DNA of 64,000 nucleotides from Aquabacterium humicola (GCF_030167915.1 NZ_JARGNB010000006.1:1-64000); one strand, 5' to 3'. Counted from the stretch's first letter, positions 25,878-35,314 are shown. Notes: generated from the letters alone by a model not told the origin. Program-made: numbers and translations.

Positions 25878-26182
25878 TCCGGGCGACCTCACGTTCCGGC
25901 GCCTGACCCGCGCCGACTTCCCGCCGGACACGCTCACTTCGTCTGTTGCGCCCGGTGTGATGCAGCAGGGCGAACCTTCGACTCGACCGCAGCCGCAGCG
26001 TCGAGTCCAGAACTCCCGACGTACGAACTGCTCGCCTGACACGAATGGCAATGTTGTCCGCCCAGCGAACGGTGCGCTTCCGTGCACATTCCGCGTCGGC
26101 CACTGCGCGCGCGGATGGCATGCCTCGTCGGCCGGCTTGACGGCCGATAAGCAGGAGATCAGGACTCCTGGGAGAGAACACC
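25878..26182. other. 305-bp intergenic region upstream of the chemoreceptor
   Basis: No gene is evident. An 8-bp perfect inverted repeat (25980-25987 with 26000-26007, 12-bp loop) forms a hairpin about 100 bp after the thioesterase gene, without a T-run. G+C drops slightly in the middle part. A sigma-28-like -10 element lies at 26143-26150. Confidence 0.6.
26143..26150 (+). promoter_or_regulatory. Sigma-28 (FliA)-like -10 element
   Basis: GCCGATAA matches the classic flagellar sigma -10 consensus exactly and lies 32 bp before the chemoreceptor ATG. The expected TAAA at -35 with a 15-bp spacer is not present (CTCG at 26124-26127), so the promoter is tentative. Chemoreceptor genes are commonly under this sigma factor. 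Confidence 0.45.
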
Positions 26183-27742
26183 ATGTCGCTGCGCGATCTC
26201 AGCATCCGCACCAAGCTCGCGGGCGGTTTCGGCCTGCTCGCCGTCGCCGTCTTCTTCGTCTCCACGCTGGCCTGGCTCAGCGCGACGCGCGAGCACGAGG
26301 CCTTCACCACCTACGTCGGCCAGACCGATGCCCGCCAGACGCTGGCCACGCAGGTGCTCGACGCCGCGAATGCGCGCGCGATCGCCGCGCGCAACCTCGT
26401 GCTGGTGACGGCGCCTGCCGATCGCGAGGCCGAGAAGGCGGCGGTGAGCCAGGCGCACCAGGACGTCGGCCGCTATATGGCCGCGCTGAAGCAGGCCATC
26501 GCCACCACCGCCGAGGTCGGCGATGCGGAGCGCAAGCTGTTCGCCGAGCTCGAGGCGGTGGAAGGGCGCTACGGCCCGCTGGCGCTGGGCATCGTCGAGC
26601 TGGCGCTGAGTGACAAGCGCGAGCAGGCGGTCGGGAAGATGAACGCCGAGTGCCGGCCGACGCTGGCGGCGCTGATCGCCGCGGCGCAGCGTTATGCCGC
26701 GCACGGCGCCACGCTGGCGGCACAGCGCGTGCAGCAGGCCGAGGACGATTTCAAGGCGAACCGCGCGCTGCTGCTCGCCACCTGCCTGCTGTCGCTGGCC
26801 GCGGCCGTCGGCCTGGGCTGGGCGCTGACGCGCGCGATCACGCGGCCGATCGACCGCGCGGTGCAGGTCGCGCGCACCGTGGCGTCGGGCGACCTGACCT
26901 CGGCCATCGAGGTCGACAGCCGCGACGAGACCGGCCAGCTGCTCGCCGCGCTGAAGGCGATGAATGAGAGCCTGCTGGGCATCGTCGCCAACGTGCGCCA
27001 GAGCAGCGAGAGCATCGCCACCGGCAGCGCGCAGATCGCCTCGGGCAACGCCGATCTGTCGCAGCGCACCGAGGAGCAGGCGTCGAACCTGCAGCGCACG
27101 GCGGCGTCGATGACGCAGATGAACGACGCGGTGCGCTCGAGCGCCGAGACCGCGCAGCAGGCGACGCAGCTGGCCGGCGCGGCGCGGGCCGCTGCGGTGC
27201 GCGGCGGCGAGGTCGTCGGCGAGGTGGTCACGACGATGGACCAGATCACCGCCAGCTCGCGCAAGATCGCCGACATCATCGGCGTGATCGACGGCATCGC
27301 GTTCCAGACCAACATCCTGGCGCTGAATGCCGCGGTGGAAGCCGCGCGCGCCGGCGAACAGGGCCGCGGCTTCGCGGTGGTGGCCACCGAGGTGCGCACG
27401 CTCGCGCAGCGTTCGGCCGCCGCCGCCCGCGAGATCAAGACGCTGATCGGCGCCAGCGTCGAGCGCATCGAGACAGGCTCGCGGCTGGCCGGCGATGCCG
27501 GCTCGGCGATGCAGGACATCGTCGGGCAGGTGCGCCGCGTCGCCGACCTGATCGGCGAGATCAGCGCGTCGGCCACCGAGCAGACCGGCGGCATCGGCCA
27601 GGTCAACGCCGCCGTCATCCAGCTCGACGAGACGACGCAGCAGAACGCGTCGCTGGTCGAGGAGAGTGCCGCGGCCGCGGACAGCCTGCGTCAGCAGGCG
27701 GCGAAGCTGACCGAGGTGGTGGGGGCGTTCCGGGTCGCGTGA
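26183..27742 (+). CDS. Methyl-accepting chemotaxis protein
   Basis: A 519-residue inner-membrane chemoreceptor. Membrane segments lie at about 10-32 and 190-212 and flank a four-helix-type periplasmic sensor. HAMP follows at about 213-265. The signalling domain carries the invariant hairpin tip ([20 protein letters not shown]). The C-terminus (VVGAFRVA) has no NWETF-type pentapeptide for docking CheR. A GGGAGAGAA ribosome site precedes the ATG. No other chemotaxis genes are in the window. Confidence 0.93.
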   Translation: MSLRDLSIRTKLAGGFGLLAVAVFFVSTLAWLSATREHEAFTTYVGQTDARQTLATQVLDAANARAIAARNLVLVTAPADREAEKAAVSQAHQDVGRYMAALKQAIATTAEVGDAERKLFAELEAVEGRYGPLALGIVELALSDKREQAVGKMNAECRPTLAALIAAAQRYAAHGATLAAQRVQQAEDDFKANRALLLATCLLSLAAAVGLGWALTRAITRPIDRAVQVARTVASGDLTSAIEVDSRDETGQLLAALKAMNESLLGIVANVRQSSESIATGSAQIASGNADLSQRTEEQASNLQRTAASMTQMNDAVRSSAETAQQATQLAGAARAAAVRGGEVVGEVVTTMDQITASSRKIADIIGVIDGIAFQTNILALNAAVEAARAGEQGRGFAVVATEVRTLAQRSAAAAREIKTLIGASVERIETGSRLAGDAGSAMQDIVGQVRRVADLIGEISASATEQTGGIGQVNAAVIQLDETTQQNASLVEESAAAADSLRQQAAKLTEVVGAFRVA

Positions 27743-27773
27743 GCGCGGCGCGACGGTCCGGCGTGCCGCCCGC

Positions 27774-28169
27774 CTAGCAGGCCATCGACTCGGTGAAGTT
27801 CGGATCGCTTTCGAATCGGCACGCCACACCTTGCGCCGAGAGCGTGAGCTGGGCGTGGTTGGCGAATGCCAGCTCGAGCCTCACCGGCCCGCGCTGCGAC
27901 GACGGCAGCGTGAGCCTGGCGTGCCACTGCTCGCCGAGCCGGATGCGGCCGGCGAAGAGGCGTCCGAACAGCGCAGCACCGGGCGGCGGTGGCTCTGCCG
28001 CATCGAGCAACAGCACGACCCCACGCGAGAAGCCGGCCGCCGGCCGGTCGCCGGGCGCCGCACCGGCCTGCTCGACGTGCGCGGCGGACAGCCGGATCAG
28101 CACCCCGCCGGGCGCCGCGTCGACGGCGGCGACCTCGGAATCCGCGAAGTGCAGCGACAGCATCGTCAC
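27774..28169 (-). CDS. Hypothetical protein
   Basis: A 131-residue soluble protein of unknown function with an internal Cys near its end (ACRFESD). The GTG at 28169 overlaps the stop of the upstream gene; ATG 28163 is two codons later and equally likely. Beta-strand-rich composition is suggested by alternating hydrophobic residues. It appears to be the distal gene of a two-gene unit with the exported protein at 28166-28843. Confidence 0.6.
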   Translation of the reverse strand: MTMLSLHFADSEVAAVDAAPGGVLIRLSAAHVEQAGAAPGDRPAAGFSRGVVLLLDAAEPPPPGAALFGRLFAGRIRLGEQWHARLTLPSSQRGPVRLELAFANHAQLTLSAQGVACRFESDPNFTESMAC

Positions 28170-28843
28170 TCGACGATCAGGCGGTAGGTCACCGCCTGCG
28201 ACAGCGGCGGCAGCGCGACGTAGTAGCCGTCGGCGGCGGCAGCGGTTTCACCGGGCACCAGGCGCGGGATCGGTCGAACCGCCTCGGCGGTCCGCGCGGT
28301 CGCGGCGGCCTGGGTCCGGCGCATGCTCTTCAGCAACTGCAGGGTCTTCGCCGTGCTCGCGGCGTGGTCGTCGTTCATCAGCGCGGTGAAGACGACCGTC
28401 AGGTCGCGGATCGCGAGCTGGCCCTGCAGCAGGTAGCGGTACTCGTCGGGCCCGGGTGCCTTGTCGGTGGCGGCGAAGTAGTGCGCAAAAGCCTCGGGCA
28501 CGTCGAGCTTGATGACCTCGAGCGCCGGCTCCACCGCTTTCGGCGCGGCCTGCGCCGCCACCTGCCGCACGGCTTCCCGAACCGACGCATCGGTGGGCAG
28601 CGGCAGGTCCGTGCGCGTGCGCAGCAGCCCGGTGACCAGCAGCTGGAACTGCCGCGCGTCCGTTGCGGTGATGCGCGCGGTGTGCGGCTGGCCGGGCAGG
28701 GTCGGCCGCGTCTGCACGCGCCAGTCATCCGGCGCCGTGAAGACCAGCGACTCGTTGCCCGGCATCGGAATGCGGACCTCCGCGGCCAGCACCGCGCCGG
28801 ATGCGACGGCGAACGTGATCGCCAACAGGCTGTTCTTCAGCAT
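28166..28843 (-). CDS. Exported hypothetical protein
   Basis: A 225-residue protein with a clear signal peptide (MLKNSLLAITFAVASG, cleavage near VLAAE). The mature part is a mixed alpha/beta domain with FTAPDDWRVQTRP and a helical repeat-like section. No family is recognised. Start ATG 28843 has a GGGAGGGAG-type ribosome site. Confidence 0.7.
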   Translation of the reverse strand: MLKNSLLAITFAVASGAVLAAEVRIPMPGNESLVFTAPDDWRVQTRPTLPGQPHTARITATDARQFQLLVTGLLRTRTDLPLPTDASVREAVRQVAAQAAPKAVEPALEVIKLDVPEAFAHYFAATDKAPGPDEYRYLLQGQLAIRDLTVVFTALMNDDHAASTAKTLQLLKSMRRTQAAATARTAEAVRPIPRLVPGETAAAADGYYVALPPLSQAVTYRLIVE

Positions 28844-28898
28844 GCGCTCCCTCCCTCGATGCGCGAAGCCTACCGCGCTTCGCCCGGGCCTCGCCGGA

Positions 28899-29417
28899 TC
28901 AACCTCCATCGGGCACGCATCGCAGCCAGGGCGGGGCGAGGCGCCGGGCGCGCGCCTGCGCACGTTCGTCGTGCGGATAGTCGTACTGCGCGAGGCGCCG
29001 GCCGTCGGCGATGCGCCGCAGCTCGAAGTGCATCGCGTCGGTGCCGTGCAGCACGCCCTGGCGGAACGCGACCGCGCGCCGGCCCGGCACGAAGCACCAG
29101 TCGAAGATGGGCAGTTGCTCGCCGTCGAAGGTGTGCAGCGCGCCGTGTTCGTCCAGCACGACGAGCTGCATCGCGACGGGATAGGACGTGCAGCAGTTGC
29201 CGAACATCGCCAGCCAGCCGACGTGGCGGCGGTCGGCGGACCGCTTGACGTCGCTGAAGGCGACCTGCTCGGTGAGGACCGGTGCCGCCACCGGTGTCGC
29301 GCCGCGGCGGGTGAGCACCAGGCGCGTGTCCTGGTCGGCCAGCGTGGCACCGACCCAGGCTGCGTGCGCGGCGAGCGTGCACAGCAGCGTCGCCGCGAGC
29401 AGCACCCACCGCAGCAT
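28899..29417 (-). CDS. Exported hypothetical protein with paired cysteines
   Basis: ATG 29417 gives 172 residues beginning with a signal peptide (MLRWVLLAATLLCTLAAHAA); a start at 29456 would add a less likely Cys-rich leader. The mature part contains FGNCCTSYP and an alternating beta pattern (VVLDEHGALHTFDGEQLPIF) that looks propeller-like. Function unknown. Confidence 0.65.
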   Translation of the reverse strand: MLRWVLLAATLLCTLAAHAAWVGATLADQDTRLVLTRRGATPVAAPVLTEQVAFSDVKRSADRRHVGWLAMFGNCCTSYPVAMQLVVLDEHGALHTFDGEQLPIFDWCFVPGRRAVAFRQGVLHGTDAMHFELRRIADGRRLAQYDYPHDERAQARARRLAPPWLRCVPDGG

Positions 29418-29445
29418 CGCCGAACAACCCCGCCAACAGCCCCGC

Positions 29446-30759
29446 CTAGCGTGCATCGATCTCGTAGCGCTTCAACTTGTCGTACAGCGTCTTCTTCGGA
29501 ATGCCCAGCCGCTCCGCCGCCAGCGCGACCTGGCCGTCGGCGGCGGCGAGCGCTTCGCGCAGCAGGCGCTTCTCGATCAGCTCCAGCCGCTTCGGCAGGG
29601 GCAGGGCGCTGCCGCCGTCGGACGATGCGGCGGCGTCGCCGGCCACGCCCAGCACCAGCCGCTCGGCGAAGGCCTTCAGCTCGCGCACGTTGCCGGGCCA
29701 GGGGCGCGCGCACCAGTCGTCGAGCTGCTGCGGTGTCCAGTCCGGCACCGGGCGCTGGTAGCGGCGGCAGGCCTGCTGCACGAAGTGCGCGAGCAGCCGT
29801 GGGATGTCCTCGGCATGCGCGCGCAGGGGCGGCAGGTCGACGCTGACGGTGGCGATGCGGTAGTAGAGGTCGGCGCGGAAGCCGCCCGCGGCCGACAGCG
29901 CCGCCAGGTCGGCCTTGCTGGCGCAGATCACGCGGCAGTCGACCGGCACGCTGGCATTGCCGCCCAGCCGCTCGACGCAGCGTTCCTGCAGCACGCGCAG
30001 CAGCTTGGCCTGCAGCGCGAGCGGCATCGATTCGATCTCGTCGAGGAACACCGTGCCGCCGCGCGCGTACTCGAACTTGCCGATGCGCCGCTTCTGCGCG
30101 CCAGTGAAGGCGCCGGCCTCGTGGCCGAACATCTCGCTCTCGAACATCGACTCGGGCAGCGCCGCGCAGTTGATCGCGACGAACGGGCCGCCACCGGTGC
30201 CGGCGGCATGCAGCGCCCGCGCCAGCACTTCCTTGCCGCTGCCGGTCTCGCCGTTGATCAGCACGTCGGCGCCGCTGGGGCCGATGGTCGCGACGAACTG
30301 GCGCAGCCGCTGCATCGCCGGGCCCTCGCCGAGCAGCGCGTGCGCGTCGTCGCGGCTGGCCATGCTGTCGCGCAGGCGGCGGTTCTCCAGCACCAGGCGG
30401 CGCTTGTCGAGTGCGCGCTTCACCACCGCGACGAGCTGCTCGGCGCGGAAGGGCTTCTCGATGAAGTCGTAGGCGCCGTCGCGCATCGCCTGCACGGCCA
30501 TCGCGACGTCGCCATGGCCGGTGACCAGGATCACCGGCAGCTCGCGATCGATGCGCTGCGCGTCGGCCAGCACGTCGAGGCCGGAGCGGCCCGGCAGGCG
30601 CACGTCGCTGAGCACGATGCCATCGAATTCGGACGTCAGCGATTCGAGCGCTTCTTCCGCGGTCGCCACCGCCGTCACCGGCAGCTGCGCGAGCTTCAGC
30701 GACTGCGTGACCGCCAGCCGCACGCTGGCTTCGTCCTCGATCAGCAGCACGCCGCCCAT
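29446..30759 (-). CDS. NtrC-family sigma-54 response regulator (DctD-like)
   Basis: A 437-residue response regulator. The receiver has the acceptor D52 (VLSDVRLPG) and K102. The AAA+ domain has Walker A ETGSGKE (about 171-177), the GAFTGA loop at 216-221 that contacts sigma-54, and ALQAKLLRVLQE. A Fis-type helix-turn-helix is at the end (AAERLGIPKKTLYDKLKRY). It overlaps the sensor kinase gene by one base in a TGATG junction, so kinase and regulator are a pair. The intact GAFTGA motif predicts real sigma-54 activation, and a sigma-54-like promoter lies just beyond the kinase start. Confidence 0.92.
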   Translation of the reverse strand: MGGVLLIEDEASVRLAVTQSLKLAQLPVTAVATAEEALESLTSEFDGIVLSDVRLPGRSGLDVLADAQRIDRELPVILVTGHGDVAMAVQAMRDGAYDFIEKPFRAEQLVAVVKRALDKRRLVLENRRLRDSMASRDDAHALLGEGPAMQRLRQFVATIGPSGADVLINGETGSGKEVLARALHAAGTGGGPFVAINCAALPESMFESEMFGHEAGAFTGAQKRRIGKFEYARGGTVFLDEIESMPLALQAKLLRVLQERCVERLGGNASVPVDCRVICASKADLAALSAAGGFRADLYYRIATVSVDLPPLRAHAEDIPRLLAHFVQQACRRYQRPVPDWTPQQLDDWCARPWPGNVRELKAFAERLVLGVAGDAAASSDGGSALPLPKRLELIEKRLLREALAAADGQVALAAERLGIPKKTLYDKLKRYEIDAR

Positions 30760-32639
30760 CAGCGGGGCTCCACGCCGTCGTGCAGCGCCGGGATCGACGC
30801 GGGCGGCGCGGCCGGCGGGTCCAGCAGCGGCAGTCGCAGCTCGAACTGCGCGCCGCTGTCGCCCGGCGCGTCGAGCGCCGCAAGCCGCCCGCCCATCGCC
30901 TGCACGATCGACGACGAGATCGCCAGGCCCAGCCCGAGGCCCTGGCCCGAAGGCTTGGTGGTGAAGAAGGGCTCGAACAGGCGTGCGCGGGCTTCGCGCG
31001 CGAGGCCGGGGCCGCTGTCGGTGATCGTGATCACCGCGTCGCCGCCGTCGCGGGCCAGCACCAGGTGCACGCGGCGCTCGTCGGTGCCGGCCACCGCGTC
31101 GAGCGCGTTCTTCAGCAGGTTGACCAGCACCTGCTCGATGCGCAGGCTGTCGCCCATCACGCGGGCCGACGGCAGCGCGGTGATCGACAGCGCCGCGCCG
31201 CGCTGGCGGTAGTCGGCCTCCAGCAGCAGCGCGGCATTGCGGATCGAGGCCGCCAGGTCGACCGGGCCGACCTCGCCGTCGCTCTTGCGCGCGAAGCCCT
31301 TCAGCTGGGCGATCAGCTGGCCCATGCGGCTGCAGGCATCGCTGATGTGCTGCAGGTTCTCTCGCGCGCTGGCCTCGTCGCCCTGCGCGAGGAAGGCCAC
31401 CGCGTTGTCGGCGAAGGCCTTGGCGGCCGTCAGGGGCTGGTTGAGCTCGTGGGTCATGCCGGCGGCCATCTGGCCCAGCATGCCGAGCTTGCCGGCCTGC
31501 ACCAGCTCGTCCTGCGTCGCGCGCAGCAGCTGTTCGGCCTGCTGCAGCTCGCGGTAGCGCTCGGCGAGGTCGTGGTTGGCGCGCAGCAGCTCGGCGGTGC
31601 GCTCGGCGATGCGATGCTCCAGCTGGGTCGATGCGTCCTGCAGCGCGGCGCGCGCGGCGTCCAGCGAACGCTGGTGCGTGCGCCGCTGCGACCACGCATG
31701 GGCGCCCAGCGCCGCGGCCAGCACCAGCAGCGCGGTGCCCACTGCCATGCCGCGCGCGGCCTGGTGCGCCGGGGCCAGGTCGACGAAGAGCATCAGCTGC
31801 CAGCCCAGCGGGCCGACCGGCTTCACCACGCGCGGCAGGGCCGCGGCCGCACCCGGCAGCGGCTCGATCGAGCGGCCGGTGTATTGCTGCGACGCGGCGA
31901 TCTCGCGCCGCGCCGCGTCGTTCAGGCGCGCCAGGCTGCGGTACTTCCAGTCGGCCTGGCTGGCGAGGAACAGCACGCCGTTGCGGTCGACCAGCGCCAC
32001 CGGCTCGTCGTTGCCGGCCCAGCTGCGCTCGAAGGCATCGAGGCTGATCTTCAGCACCACGGCCCCCAGCGGCGGCCCGCTGGACGTCGGCGGGTGGGCC
32101 GGGTCGGCCACCGGATGCGCGAGGAAGTAGCCCGGCAGCGAGGTCGTCGTGCCGATCGCGTAGAAGCGGCCGACGTCGCCCGACAGCGCCGCGCGCGCAT
32201 AGGGCCGGAAGCCGTAGTTGTTGCCGACGAAGGTCTGCACGTCCAGCCAGTTGCTGGCGGCGATCGTCAGGCCCTGCTGGTCGATCACGTAGGCGGCGGC
32301 CACCTGTGCGCGCTGCTGCACCTCGGCCAGGTAGTGGTTCAGCGATTCGATGGCCCGGGCATCGCCGGGGTGCTGCAGCCCCTGCAGCACCTGGGCCTGC
32401 AGCGAGATCACGAAGGGCAGCGTCTCGACCTTCTCGAGCGCGCCGGTCAGGTCCAGCGCCAGCGCCGCGGCATGGCGCTCGGCGCGCGCGCGCAGCGCCG
32501 CGCTGGTGCGATCGACGCTGAACTGCCACGCCGCCGCGCAGGCCAGCGCGCCGCCGATCAGCCAAGCCAGCACGACCGCCAGCGTGCGGGCGCGCGGGCG
32601 CGCCAGCGCAGCGGGGGAGCCGGATGCCGAAGAAGTCAC
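30759..32639 (-). CDS. DctB-like sensor histidine kinase
   Basis: A 626-residue inner-membrane kinase. Membrane segments lie at about 20-42 and 285-305, with a periplasmic double-PAS (Cache) sensor between them (VAAAYVIDQQGLTIAASNW; FYAIGTTTSLPGYF). A coiled coil follows, then the HisKA box MAAGMTHELNQPLTAAKAFA and an ATPase domain with VNLLKNALDAV and GQGLGLGLAISSSIV. The arrangement equals DctB, which senses C4-dicarboxylates, but here the divergent target gene is a branched-chain-type binding protein, so the ligand may differ. Confidence 0.9.
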   Translation of the reverse strand: MTSSASGSPAALARPRARTLAVVLAWLIGGALACAAAWQFSVDRTSAALRARAERHAAALALDLTGALEKVETLPFVISLQAQVLQGLQHPGDARAIESLNHYLAEVQQRAQVAAAYVIDQQGLTIAASNWLDVQTFVGNNYGFRPYARAALSGDVGRFYAIGTTTSLPGYFLAHPVADPAHPPTSSGPPLGAVVLKISLDAFERSWAGNDEPVALVDRNGVLFLASQADWKYRSLARLNDAARREIAASQQYTGRSIEPLPGAAAALPRVVKPVGPLGWQLMLFVDLAPAHQAARGMAVGTALLVLAAALGAHAWSQRRTHQRSLDAARAALQDASTQLEHRIAERTAELLRANHDLAERYRELQQAEQLLRATQDELVQAGKLGMLGQMAAGMTHELNQPLTAAKAFADNAVAFLAQGDEASARENLQHISDACSRMGQLIAQLKGFARKSDGEVGPVDLAASIRNAALLLEADYRQRGAALSITALPSARVMGDSLRIEQVLVNLLKNALDAVAGTDERRVHLVLARDGGDAVITITDSGPGLAREARARLFEPFFTTKPSGQGLGLGLAISSSIVQAMGGRLAALDAPGDSGAQFELRLPLLDPPAAPPASIPALHDGVEPR

Positions 32640-32671
32640 GCGCGCACGCTACACCAACTGTGCAAGTTCAC

Positions 32672-32698
32672 GGAATTGCCATCCCCGCGGGCAATTCC
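32672..32698. promoter_or_regulatory. Perfect 9-bp inverted repeat, candidate activator site
   Basis: GGAATTGCC and GGCAATTCC are separated by nine bases, an A/T-rich palindrome standing out from 70% G+C surroundings. It lies 33 bp from the DctB-like start and just upstream of the sigma-54 promoter reading the other way. A dimeric Fis-type HTH protein would be expected to bind such a site. Confidence 0.7.
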
Positions 32699-32703
32699 CG
32701 AGA

Positions 32704-32720
32704 CGGCACGGGGCTTGCAT
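32704..32720 (+). promoter_or_regulatory. Sigma-54 (-24/-12) promoter
   Basis: CGGCACGGGGCTTGCAT: GGCACG, four bases, TTGCAT. The GG at 32705-32706 and GC at 32717-32718 are the required 12 bases apart. The consensus is TGGCACG-N4-TTGCA; only the first base differs. It reads toward the binding-protein gene. Confidence 0.75.
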
Positions 32721-32818
32721 CGACAGAATCCGCGCGCGGCGTTGGGGCCGCGCAGGACGAGGTGGGATTCATGAGCGACTTCATCAGCGGGCACGAGCGG
32801 GGCGAGGGGACGACGGCG

Positions 32819-33970
32819 ATGCATCGTCGTCGGGTGGTGGCCGGCGGCATCGCCGCCGCGGTGCTGGTGGCGCTGGCCGGCTGCAGCGCTCAGCCGGACG
32901 TGATCAAGATCGGTGTCGGCCAGCCGCTGTCGGGGCCGCTCGCGTCGCTGGGCCAGGACATGGTCAACGGCGCCAAGATGGCCGCCGACGAGATCAATGC
33001 CCGCGGCGGCGTGCGGCTGGGCTCGTCGCGCGCGAAGCTGGAGATCGTCACCGCCGACGACAAGGCCGATGCGAAAGCCGGCGAGGCCGCGGCGCAGCAG
33101 CTGGTCGATGCCGGCATCACCGTCGCGCTGGCGCACCTGAATTCCGGTGTCAGCATCGCCGCGGCGCCGATCTACGCGAAGGCCGGCGTGCCGCAGCTGG
33201 CGATCTCGACCAAACCCAGCTACACGCAGCAGAGCCTGGACACCACGCTGCGGCTGGTGGCCAACGACAACCTGCAGGCCAAGGCGATGGGCTCATACGC
33301 CGCGCAGCTGGCCGGCGCGCAGCGCTTCGCGGTGATCGACGACGGCACGCCCTACGGCAAGGGCCTGGGCGACGACGCCGCCGGCGCGATCAAGCAGCAG
33401 CAGCGCGAGGTCACGCTGCGCCAGTCGCTCGACGACAAGCGCACCGACTTCAAGGACCTGGTGGCCGATCTCGGCAAGACCAAGACCGACGTGCTGGTGA
33501 CGACGCTGAACGACTTCCAGGTCGAGGCGCTGATCAAGCAGGCCGCCGCGGCCGGGCTGACGCGGCTGCGCATCCTCGGCGGCGACACGATCAAGACCGA
33601 CAAGCTCGGCAAGGTCGCGCCGCTGATCGCCGGGGTCTACGCCACCTCGCCGATCGTCGAGGCCAAGGAGTTCCCGAACGGCAAGCCCTTCCTCGACGGC
33701 TTCCGCACGCGCTTCAAGGGCGACCCGATCTACGGCGCGCACTATGCCTACGACGCGGTGCACCTGGTGGCCGACGCGATGTCGCGCAACGACAGCGCCG
33801 ACAAGAAGAAGCTGCTGGAGCGGCTGAAGAACGCGTCCTTCGACGGCCACGCACCGGTCACCGGCTCGATGCGCTTCGCGGCCGACGGCGAGCAGCGTTA
33901 TTCGGCGGTCGCGGTCTACCTGCTGAAGGACGGCGCCTGGCTGCCGCAGATCCGCTCGGACCGCTGGTGA
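32819..33970 (+). CDS. Branched-chain-type ABC substrate-binding lipoprotein
   Basis: A 383-residue Leu/Ile/Val-type type I periplasmic binding protein. ATG 32819 is preferred because it gives a compact lipoprotein signal (MHRRRVVAGG, lipobox VALAGC) with an AGGGGA ribosome site. ATG 32771 would add 16 residues and also has a GAGGTGG site. The mature part starts IKIGVGQPLSGPLASLGQDM and includes QLAISTKPSYTQQS. No permease or ATPase is adjacent, so it is an orphan receptor. The divergent DctB/DctD-like pair and the sigma-54 promoter indicate inducible expression. Confidence 0.9.
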   Translation: MHRRRVVAGGIAAAVLVALAGCSAQPDVIKIGVGQPLSGPLASLGQDMVNGAKMAADEINARGGVRLGSSRAKLEIVTADDKADAKAGEAAAQQLVDAGITVALAHLNSGVSIAAAPIYAKAGVPQLAISTKPSYTQQSLDTTLRLVANDNLQAKAMGSYAAQLAGAQRFAVIDDGTPYGKGLGDDAAGAIKQQQREVTLRQSLDDKRTDFKDLVADLGKTKTDVLVTTLNDFQVEALIKQAAAAGLTRLRILGGDTIKTDKLGKVAPLIAGVYATSPIVEAKEFPNGKPFLDGFRTRFKGDPIYGAHYAYDAVHLVADAMSRNDSADKKKLLERLKNASFDGHAPVTGSMRFAADGEQRYSAVAVYLLKDGAWLPQIRSDRW

Positions 33971-34084
33971 CGGCGGCGTTTCCAGGGCAGTTGGTCTAAC
34001 TTTCCGCGCAGCCTAGCTTTCGGCGCCTAGGGCGGGGCGGCCATGATGCGTCATCGCTTCATTCGCCCTGAAAGAGAGCTCCGC

Positions 34085-34660
34085 ATGTCCACCCAACGCC
34101 CGCTGAACGCCATCGCCATCGACGTGGTCGGCCAGTACAACGACGCCGCCAAGCACCTCGTCGCCGCCTACCGCAACGGCACGCGTCGCGCCGTCGCCGG
34201 CGCGAGCGGCCGCTACGAGCAGCTGCTGAACGCGCGTGCGCTGCCGCTGCTGAACGACGACGTGAAGGGCCGCCTCATCGGCGCCGAGCAGCGTGTCGCC
34301 GGTGTCGTGGTCGACGCGGTCGAGCGCAGCAGCCAGGGCGCCGAGCGCCTGGCCGATCGCCTGGCCCAGGGCGCCGTCGCCGGCCTCGAGGCCTTCGATG
34401 CCCGCACCGCCTGGACCGACGACATGCTGGTGACCAGCGCGCTGCGCACGCTGAACACGCCGGCCGCGAACCTGTCGCTGCAGGTCGCCGGCAAGGTGGC
34501 CGAGGTCTCGCGCCGCCTGTCCGAGCGTGTGGCCGGCGAAGCGCCGGTGGTCAAGGCCGCGAAGGCGGCAAAGACTGCGGCGAAGAAGGCCGTCAAGCGC
34601 ACCGCGAAGACCGCCGTCAAGCGCACCCGCCGCGCCGCGGCCGCCGTGACCGGGGCCTGA
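34085..34660 (+). CDS. Phasin-like protein with histone-H1-like Ala/Lys tail
   Basis: ATG 34085 gives 191 residues; the start 14 codons upstream lacks a comparable ribosome site (AAAGAGAG sits before 34085). The first 150 residues are helical. The C-terminal 40 residues are a lysine/alanine-rich tail with repeats of AKKAVKRTAKT type, as in AlgP, PhaF and other DNA-binding tails. It precedes a PHA-granule protein, so a role in granule or nucleoid organisation is likely. Confidence 0.75.
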   Translation: MSTQRPLNAIAIDVVGQYNDAAKHLVAAYRNGTRRAVAGASGRYEQLLNARALPLLNDDVKGRLIGAEQRVAGVVVDAVERSSQGAERLADRLAQGAVAGLEAFDARTAWTDDMLVTSALRTLNTPAANLSLQVAGKVAEVSRRLSERVAGEAPVVKAAKAAKTAAKKAVKRTAKTAVKRTRRAAAAVTGA

Positions 34661-34678
34661 TCGGCCCACCGGTCCGGT

Positions 34679-34709
34679 GGCGGACCGGCGATCGATGGGG
34701 CGGTCCGCC
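34679..34709. terminator. Stem-loop downstream of the histone-tail gene
   Basis: GGCGGACCG and CGGTCCGCC pair perfectly over 9 bp with a 13-bp loop; an overlapping CCACCGG/CCGGTGG hairpin lies just upstream. No T-run follows, so termination is uncertain. Confidence 0.45.
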
Positions 34710-34799
34710 CCTCGCTGAACCTCGCGCGCCGCGTCCGCGACCGATGCCCGGTCGCGCCGCGGCGCGGTGCTATTCTGGCCAGCCCCTCGAAGGATCCGC

Positions 34800-35285
34800 A
34801 TGGCGCGCAAGACTCCTCGCACCGTCGACGACGACGCGCCCGCTGGCGTCGTCCGCAAGGCGGCGGCCTCCAAGCCGCGCGCGCAGCGCAGCGCCCCCGC
34901 GCCGGTGCCTGCGCCGGCGCCAGAACCGGAACCCGAAGCCACCGGCGCCCGCGCGCTGATCCGTGCCGGCCTGAAGGCGCTGGGTGACGTGCGGGGCGAC
35001 ATGGTCGCGCGCCAGACCCGCGTATTCGAGCTGCTGCTCGGCATCGGCCAGTCGCCGGCGTGGACGGCGGCGTCGAAGAGCCTGGCCGATGCCCGCGCCG
35101 CCGCCGATCCGTTCAGCAAGTTCGAGGACGTGTTCGACCAGCGCGTGGCACGCTCGCTCGAGCGGCTGGGCATGCCTTCGCCGCAGGCGCTGCGCGAGCT
35201 GGCCGACCGCATCGAGGCGCTGACGCTGCTGCTCGAACAGCAGCAGCCGCCGCAGTCACCGGCCGCCGGCGCGCGCCGGCGCTGA
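34800..35285 (+). CDS. PHA granule-associated protein (PhaI/PhaF type)
   Basis: A 161-residue protein. The N-terminal 55 residues are Pro/Ala-rich and basic. The C-terminal part has the PHA-granule family signature VFDQRVARSLERLGMPSPQA followed by a leucine-zipper-like helix (LADRIEALTLLLEQ). Such proteins coat polyhydroxyalkanoate inclusions. ATG 34800 has a GAAGGA ribosome site. A TetR regulator follows 29 bp later. Confidence 0.82.
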   Translation: MARKTPRTVDDDAPAGVVRKAAASKPRAQRSAPAPVPAPAPEPEPEATGARALIRAGLKALGDVRGDMVARQTRVFELLLGIGQSPAWTAASKSLADARAAADPFSKFEDVFDQRVARSLERLGMPSPQALRELADRIEALTLLLEQQQPPQSPAAGARRR

Positions 35286-35314
35286 CCCGTCAAATCCAGC
35301 GGCGAGCGCGCACG

